Origin: JBGOUJ01 sp041477005
GTDB taxonomy: Bacteria; Acidobacteriota; Terriglobia; Bryobacterales; JACQDG01
Assembly: GCA_041477005.1 (NCBI GenBank)
Contig: JBGOUJ010000086.1
Coordinates: 1-18,151 of the forward strand
Reading direction: 5' to 3'
Length of the DNA: 18,151 bases
Positions within the stretch are counted from its first letter, which is position 1. Each line of letters starts with the position of its first letter. Below the pieces are notes generated by a model, which ran no database searches, was not told the DNA's origin, and was given only the letters and a program-made list of their open reading frames with translations. Both the position numbers and the translations under genes were made by a program. Of the stretch, positions 13,853-18,151 are shown piece by piece.

Positions 13853-14661
13853 CGAGATGGAACGCTCGATTCGCGGTCCTGCTCTTACCGGGTTTGCTGC
13901 TCTGGGCCGCGGACTCGCGGGATCTTGCGACCCTGTCGGATCAGGAGAAGGAGCAGTTTCTCGCAGGTGCGCGCATCGTTTCGGTCGCGGACATCAACCA
14001 CGGCGTCACCAAGCCCTTGAGAGCCAAACTCATGAGGGACCAACTGACCCATGACGCCCAAATCCAGCGTATCGACAAGGAGCTGCCCGACTTCTTCGGC
14101 AGCGACGGCGCCCGCGTTCCGATGCGTGATTCCTGGCGATTCAACGTGGCCGCCTACAAGATCGACCGGCTGCTCGGCTTGAACATGACGCCCGTCACCG
14201 TAGCGCGGCGATACCAGGGAAAACCAGCGGCCTTCACCTGGTGGGTCGACCACGTAGCGATGGAGGAGGTAGAACGACGACGCAAGGAGCTGGAGCCTCC
14301 CGATAAGGAAGCCTTTCAGCGCCAAATGGAGGTCGGCCGCGTGTTCGATGAACTAATCATCAACATCGACCGGAACCTTGGCAATCTGCTGATTACGGAT
14401 GATTGGAAGGTAGTGCTGATCGATCACACGCGGGCTTTCACTCCGTACTCCGGAATCCGCAACCCGGCCAATCTGAGCCGATGCAGCCGGCGCCTGTTGG
14501 AAGCGATGAAGCGACTGAGCGAAGGTGAGGTTTCGAATGCCGTGGGGGGAAACCTGACCCCGGAGGAGATCAAGGCGCTTCTAGCTCGCCGCGACAAGAT
14601 AGTTGAGTTCTTTGTACGGCGGGCGGCCGAAAAGGGTGAAGACGCTGTCTTACTCCCCTAG
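13849..14661 (+). CDS. Exported kinase-fold protein (Fam20C/HipA/PI-kinase-like)
   Basis: This 270-residue protein starts with a signal peptide (1-21, LLLPGLLLWAA). The rest resembles the atypical kinase group that includes Fam20C, HipA and phosphatidylinositol-kinase-like proteins. FNVAAYKIDRLLGLNMTPVT (98-117) matches the helix-plus-strand before the hinge. NIDRNLGN (172-179, Asp174) looks like the catalytic loop, and LIDHTRAF (190-197, Asp192) like the metal-binding 'DNGRAF' segment. I cannot identify the ATP-binding lysine with confidence (Lys55 or Lys60 are candidates), so it may be a pseudokinase. GGGAG lies 8 nt before the ATG, which overlaps the VWFA stop as ATGA. The next gene encodes an exported PPP-type phosphatase. 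Target and function are unknown; the kinase assignment rests on motifs only. Confidence 0.65.
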   Translation: MTRWNARFAVLLLPGLLLWAADSRDLATLSDQEKEQFLAGARIVSVADINHGVTKPLRAKLMRDQLTHDAQIQRIDKELPDFFGSDGARVPMRDSWRFNVAAYKIDRLLGLNMTPVTVARRYQGKPAAFTWWVDHVAMEEVERRRKELEPPDKEAFQRQMEVGRVFDELIINIDRNLGNLLITDDWKVVLIDHTRAFTPYSGIRNPANLSRCSRRLLEAMKRLSEGEVSNAVGGNLTPEEIKALLARRDKIVEFFVRRAAEKGEDAVLLP

Positions 14662-14679
14662 AAGCGTCTCGTCGTCGAC

Positions 14680-15867
14680 GTGAGCGCGCCACGTTCTCAT
14701 CCGGAGAGCGGCCTCCCAACCGTGCTGTCCGCGCCAACCTCCTACAAGCCGACCAGGCGGGCGATCCTGACGTCTCTCTCGCTGGCCGGTCTTTTCGCCC
14801 AGCAGCGGCCTCGGGACCAATGGGACGGCGTATCGCGCGTTGTCGCCGTCGGCGATGTGCATGGGGACTGCGATGCGTTCGTCAAAACGCTCCGGATGGC
14901 CGGCATCCTCGACAGCAACGCGGAGTGGAGCGGAGGACGCGCTCACCTGGTCCAGACCGGCGACGTTCCGGCGCGGGGCCCCCAAACACGCCAGGTTCTC
15001 GATCTTCTAATCGCGCTGGAGAAGCAATCGGCCGCCGCCGGGGGACGCGTCCATGCCCTCATTGGAAACCATGACGCGATGCCGATGTATGGTGATATGC
15101 GGAGTCTCACTCCGGAGGAGTACGCCGAGTTCCGGACGCCGGCCTCCGAGGATCTCCTGCGGGACGCATGGCAGAAAGAATTGGCCGGCCTGCATGCCGG
15201 CGGTGGCGGTCCTGCCAAAGCGGATGATGTGGAGGGGCGCCGGCAGCGTTGGCTGCAGGAACACCCTCCGGGCTTCGTGGAACTGCGGCGCGCGTTTGAG
15301 CCGAGCGGTCCCTACGGCTCGTGGATCCGTTCCCACAACGCCGTCATCCTCGTAAACGGCACGCTCTTCCTTCACGGCGGCATATCGCCCGCGCTGTTGG
15401 CGATGTCCATCGGCGAGATCAACCAGACAATACGCCGGGAGCTGTCAGATCCATCCAAGCTCCTACCGGGGCTGACGACACGAGTGGATGGCCCTCTGTG
15501 GTATCGCGGATTCGCCGAGGGTGAGGAACGCAGACTGACTCCGCACGTGAACGCGGTACTGCGGGCCTTCACAGCCCGGCGCGTCGTAATAGGTCACACC
15601 GTGACTCGTTCCGCCATTCTCCCCCGGTTTGGCTCCCGAGTTGTCAATATCGATCTAGGGCTGTCCCGCTTCTACGGGCGGCCGCCTGCCTGTCTTGTGA
15701 TCGACGGGGATAAGACAACGGTTCTTCACGCCGGTAAGACTATTTCTCTCCCGGGCCCGGAGCCGGCGCAACGCCTGGAGTATCTCCGCGCTGTCGCCGC
15801 GGCCGACCCGGAACCATCGGTGATCCAAAAACTGATTGGCGGTCTCCAGGAAGAGCTGGCTCGATGA
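14680..15867 (+). CDS. Tat-exported PPP-type metallophosphatase (Shewanella-like phosphatase group)
   Basis: The 395-residue protein has the calcineurin-like/PPP metal motifs in order: GDVHGD (58-63), GDVPARG (94-100), GNHD (129-132), LHGG (His232) and GHT (His306). The wide GDxxxRG and GNHD spacing and the following DMRSLTPEEYAEF resemble Shewanella-like protein phosphatases, which dephosphorylate proteins in characterised cases. Residues 25-42 form a probable twin-arginine signal (PTRRAILTSLSLAGLFAQQ), so it should act outside the cytoplasm. The start is given as the GTG at 14680, 18 bp after the kinase-like gene; no ribosome site is seen. A GTG at 14722 would give a more normal Tat leader and is a good alternative. 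Together with the kinase-fold gene it suggests a write/erase phosphate pair (inference). Confidence 0.85.
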   Translation: MSAPRSHPESGLPTVLSAPTSYKPTRRAILTSLSLAGLFAQQRPRDQWDGVSRVVAVGDVHGDCDAFVKTLRMAGILDSNAEWSGGRAHLVQTGDVPARGPQTRQVLDLLIALEKQSAAAGGRVHALIGNHDAMPMYGDMRSLTPEEYAEFRTPASEDLLRDAWQKELAGLHAGGGGPAKADDVEGRRQRWLQEHPPGFVELRRAFEPSGPYGSWIRSHNAVILVNGTLFLHGGISPALLAMSIGEINQTIRRELSDPSKLLPGLTTRVDGPLWYRGFAEGEERRLTPHVNAVLRAFTARRVVIGHTVTRSAILPRFGSRVVNIDLGLSRFYGRPPACLVIDGDKTTVLHAGKTISLPGPEPAQRLEYLRAVAAADPEPSVIQKLIGGLQEELAR

Positions 15868-15963
15868 CGATACCCCGCATTCTTGACCGAGTGGCGTATC
15901 ACCGAAGCCGTCGCGCCGCAGCGTCCGGTCCTGCTGGTCGAGGTGCTCCGCGTGGTGATTGCT

Positions 15964-16806
15964 TTACGCTTTCAATTCTGGAAACCACAGCCGCCGGGCG
16001 GTCTCGCCGACAATCAGCCGCCGCGCTTCGGTTTTGAGGGGCAGCACTTCCGTGAAGATGCGGAGCTGTTCCGAGTAAGTAATCTTCGGCGTCCACAAAT
16101 CATTCGGGAAGCAACTGGTCCAGACGCAGCGCTCCGGCCCGTAGGCATCGATGATTTTGAGGCACGGCTGGTGGAGATCTTCGCACGGGAAATTGCGGGC
16201 GGTGCCGGTTCCGATGAAATCGAGCTTTGGATAGAGATTCCGGAAGGAAGACAACTTGAGGACAGCCTCGAGGCTGGGCGCGAGCAGAGGTCCGGGCTTC
16301 AGGTCCAGGCAATGGCAGAAGCCCACCGTCATGTGGGGGAACTCCGGCAGCAGTTTGGTGGCGCTCGGAACCATGTCGAGCCGCATGAGGAAAAGGTCGA
16401 TGGTGAGGCCCTCCGCCGCCGCCATCCTCCACAGGTCGCGCACGCCCGGATCGTCAAAACCGGTTTTGCGCGACGGCGACGGCACGCTCCGCAAGGAAGC
16501 AACGCCGTACTCGCGCGCGAATTGCCGGAGCAGGCCGGGGCTGTGCGGATCGTCGGGATCGAGCGTACACACGCCCCGCAGCCAGCTCCGATTCGATTTT
16601 GTGCTGTCGCACAAATACCGGTTGTCATATCCGTAAAACGACACGGTCTGGATGGCGCGCACCGCCCGCACGCCGTTAGCCTGGCTCACGCGGCGCAAAT
16701 CTTCAACAGAAGCCTTGCCGCCCGGCGGACGCAGCGGGCCGTCTTTGGGTTGATACCGCTTCTCGTCCGGAGACACGATGTGAGCGTGGCAGTCGATGAT
16801 GAGCAT
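15964..16806 (-). CDS. Amidohydrolase-2 family protein with altered metal site
   Basis: The 280-residue TIM-barrel protein has the N-terminal DCHAHI (His7, His9), a central GFCHCLD (His165) and a C-terminal block RCVWTSCFPNDLW followed by EARRLIVGETARRLWFP. In related enzymes (ACMSD-like and other amidohydrolase-2 proteins) the C-terminal block reads 'W.SD.P' or 'WGADFP', and that Asp is a metal ligand and general base. Here it is Cys232, while Asp236 is four residues later. No signal peptide is seen. GGAAC lies about 8 nt before the ATG at 16806. It follows the class V aminotransferase gene on the same strand by 44 bp, so the two are probably co-transcribed. Substrate unknown; lactonases and decarboxylases are among the relatives. 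Confidence 0.75.
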   Translation of the reverse strand: MLIIDCHAHIVSPDEKRYQPKDGPLRPPGGKASVEDLRRVSQANGVRAVRAIQTVSFYGYDNRYLCDSTKSNRSWLRGVCTLDPDDPHSPGLLRQFAREYGVASLRSVPSPSRKTGFDDPGVRDLWRMAAAEGLTIDLFLMRLDMVPSATKLLPEFPHMTVGFCHCLDLKPGPLLAPSLEAVLKLSSFRNLYPKLDFIGTGTARNFPCEDLHQPCLKIIDAYGPERCVWTSCFPNDLWTPKITYSEQLRIFTEVLPLKTEARRLIVGETARRLWFPELKA

Positions 16807-16850
16807 CTACTTGTTCCGTGCGGCCCAGCCGCTTCCTGACATGGGCGTCG

Positions 16851-18104
16851 TCAGGAGAGTACCTCCAGAATCTTATCGACGTCGTGATCGTTGTTGTAGA
16901 CCGAGACGGAGAATCGCACATGATTGCCGAAGCGGCCTACGGTCAGGGCCGAGTTGGGCCCCGTGATGGAGATTTTGGCGCGGCCGGTCCGGTTGGCCTC
17001 GCGAATCTTGTTCCGGGTGGCTTCGATGTCGTGCGAAATGAAGGTAATGATCGGCGTCTCCGTGTTCGCGGGCGTGATGCAAGTATACCCAAGCGGCGGC
17101 AGCTCCTGGCGCAACCGGTTCACCAAGGGCCGGACGCGGTTGCGGATGTTGGGAATGCCGAGGCTCTCGATGTACTTGAAGGATTCGAACTGCGCGGCGT
17201 ACGTGATCACCGAAGGCGTGCCGCACTCCATGGTTCCAATGCCTTTGGTTGGATGATTCACGAATTCCGGTTCGCCGGGATGGGGGTTTTTGGCCCACGG
17301 GCGGTAGTTGAAGTCCGGATGCCCGTCGAACAGAGTGCCCTTCACCACCGGACCGATGAGTTCTTCGCGCACGTAGAGGAACCCGAAACCGTGCTCTCCC
17401 ATCAGCCACTTGTACATGGCGCAGGACGCCATATCGATGCCCGTGGCTTTCACGTCGATGGGGATAGCGCCGCAGCCCTGGATGATGTCGGTGTACAGGT
17501 AAGCGCCATGAGAGTGGGCGAGATCACTGAGCGCCTTGGCCTGTTCCAGGTGACCGTTGACCGAGGAGACCAGCGAAACGGCGATCAGCTTTGTCTTGCG
17601 ATCCACGGCGCGCGCCATATCGCCGAGATCGATGTTCCAGTCGCGATGTTTGACGATGCGGACGTCGAGGCCGGTCAGCTTCCGGCGCGTCAGGTAGTCG
17701 GAGATGGATTCCGAATAGTGCAGATCGTTGGTGACGACGTTGCCTCCGCGGAGATCCATTCCGTTGACCAGCGTATTTTCGCCGATCGTGGTGCTGCCGG
17801 TGAAGGCGATCTCGCCAGGCTTGGCGTTGATGAGCTTGGCGTACATCGCCTTGACCTGCAGGAAACCTTCTTCCCAGAAGTCGTGCAGACCCTCGGTCCA
17901 GCCATTGCACATGAAGTCCATATAGCGCTGCATGCCGCGCACGGCGTGCAGTCCGAGGGGATGCTGCGCGGCGGCATTGAAGTAGGTCTCTTTAAAGGCG
18001 CGCGGAAAATTCTTCCGCACTTCTGCAAAGTCGGGCACGGCTGCGGCGGCCGGGGCGGCTGCGGCCAGCGTGCCCACGCCGGCCAGGAATTCACGTCGGT
18101 TCAT
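16851..18104 (-). CDS. Tat-exported class V aminotransferase-fold PLP enzyme
   Basis: The 417-residue protein starts with a clear twin-arginine signal, MNRREFLAGVG then an Ala-rich stretch to about residue 22. The rest is a class V aminotransferase fold as in cysteine desulfurases and isopenicillin-N epimerases: FTGSTTIGENTLVNG (101-115) for phosphate binding, Asp206 in YTD, the probable PLP-binding Lys232 in MYKWLMGEHG, GTMECGTPS (290-298) and Arg397 in HVRFSVSVYNN for the substrate carboxylate. No reactive-loop cysteine typical of desulfurases is evident, so an epimerase, lyase or aminotransferase activity is more likely. A strong ribosome site, GGGAGAGG, lies 7 nt before the ATG at 18104. 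Export implies that PLP loading and folding occur before Tat transport. Confidence 0.88.
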   Translation of the reverse strand: MNRREFLAGVGTLAAAAPAAAAVPDFAEVRKNFPRAFKETYFNAAAQHPLGLHAVRGMQRYMDFMCNGWTEGLHDFWEEGFLQVKAMYAKLINAKPGEIAFTGSTTIGENTLVNGMDLRGGNVVTNDLHYSESISDYLTRRKLTGLDVRIVKHRDWNIDLGDMARAVDRKTKLIAVSLVSSVNGHLEQAKALSDLAHSHGAYLYTDIIQGCGAIPIDVKATGIDMASCAMYKWLMGEHGFGFLYVREELIGPVVKGTLFDGHPDFNYRPWAKNPHPGEPEFVNHPTKGIGTMECGTPSVITYAAQFESFKYIESLGIPNIRNRVRPLVNRLRQELPPLGYTCITPANTETPIITFISHDIEATRNKIREANRTGRAKISITGPNSALTVGRFGNHVRFSVSVYNNDHDVDKILEVLS

Positions 18105-18151
18105 CTGCGGACCTCTCCCTATAACCTACCAGCAGTGGATCGCCAGGTGCA

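Noticed and set aside
15868..15963. Bidirectional terminator between the convergent phosphatase and amidohydrolase genes
   Set aside because: No stem-loop with a T-run was found in these 96 bp.
15883..16839. 318-codon plus-strand open frame
   Set aside because: Antisense to the amidohydrolase gene; no motifs.

Overview
The window is a dense, GC-rich bacterial chromosome segment, most likely from an Acidobacteriota genome of the Bryobacterales/Solibacterales type. The pointers are two exported VWFA proteins of the acidobacterial type, an alanine-rich exported protein with an LPxTG-like tail beside a sortase, several Tat or Sec signals, and the general gene content. This assignment is inference from family knowledge; no rRNA, tRNA or phage gene is present to anchor it.

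Layout from left to right. Positions 2-73 hold the end of a + strand gene. A two-gene minus-strand operon follows: a 980-residue exported beta-propeller fused to a PHP-type metallohydrolase (1339-4281), coupled by an ATGA overlap to a Fes-like esterase (86-1342). A degenerate acidobacterial VWFA gene (4280-5113, +) starts head-to-head with it; the two start codons share a CATG, and the likely promoter of the minus gene lies inside the VWFA signal-peptide codons. A membrane-anchored coiled-coil protein (5118-6023, -) has its own TATAAT promoter element.

A sulfate-assimilation block on the minus strand runs sat (8737-9828), cysH encoding an Fe-S APS reductase (7961-8740), then cysC (7327-7971). 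After a repeat island at about 6965-7430 comes a PHP phosphoesterase of the 3',5'-nucleoside bisphosphate phosphatase type (6116-6949). The repeat island consists of heptanucleotide arrays in opposite orientation around four copies of a 34-bp hairpin core, and it supplies the last ~33 codons of cysC. The order suggests sulfate activation, APS reduction, PAPS synthesis and pAp recycling.

On the plus strand, a membrane-anchored NAPE-PLD-like metallo-beta-lactamase-fold hydrolase (10020-10961) is followed by a 356-bp gene-free stretch with long inverted repeats and a good sigma-70 promoter. This promoter leads a compact five-gene block (11318-15867): exported LPxTG-like protein, sortase, VWFA protein, exported Fam20C/HipA-like kinase-fold protein, and a PPP-type phosphatase with a twin-arginine signal. 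Every member is predicted to be exported or membrane-bound. This is the best candidate in the window for an undescribed system: a sortase-anchored surface protein with an extracytoplasmic phosphorylation/dephosphorylation pair.

The right end has a minus-strand pair: a Tat-exported class V aminotransferase (16851-18104) and an amidohydrolase-2 family protein (15964-16806) whose usual C-terminal metal-site Asp is a Cys. Functions of the kinase-like, VWFA, LPxTG and coiled-coil proteins are not established by sequence; their grouping is inference.
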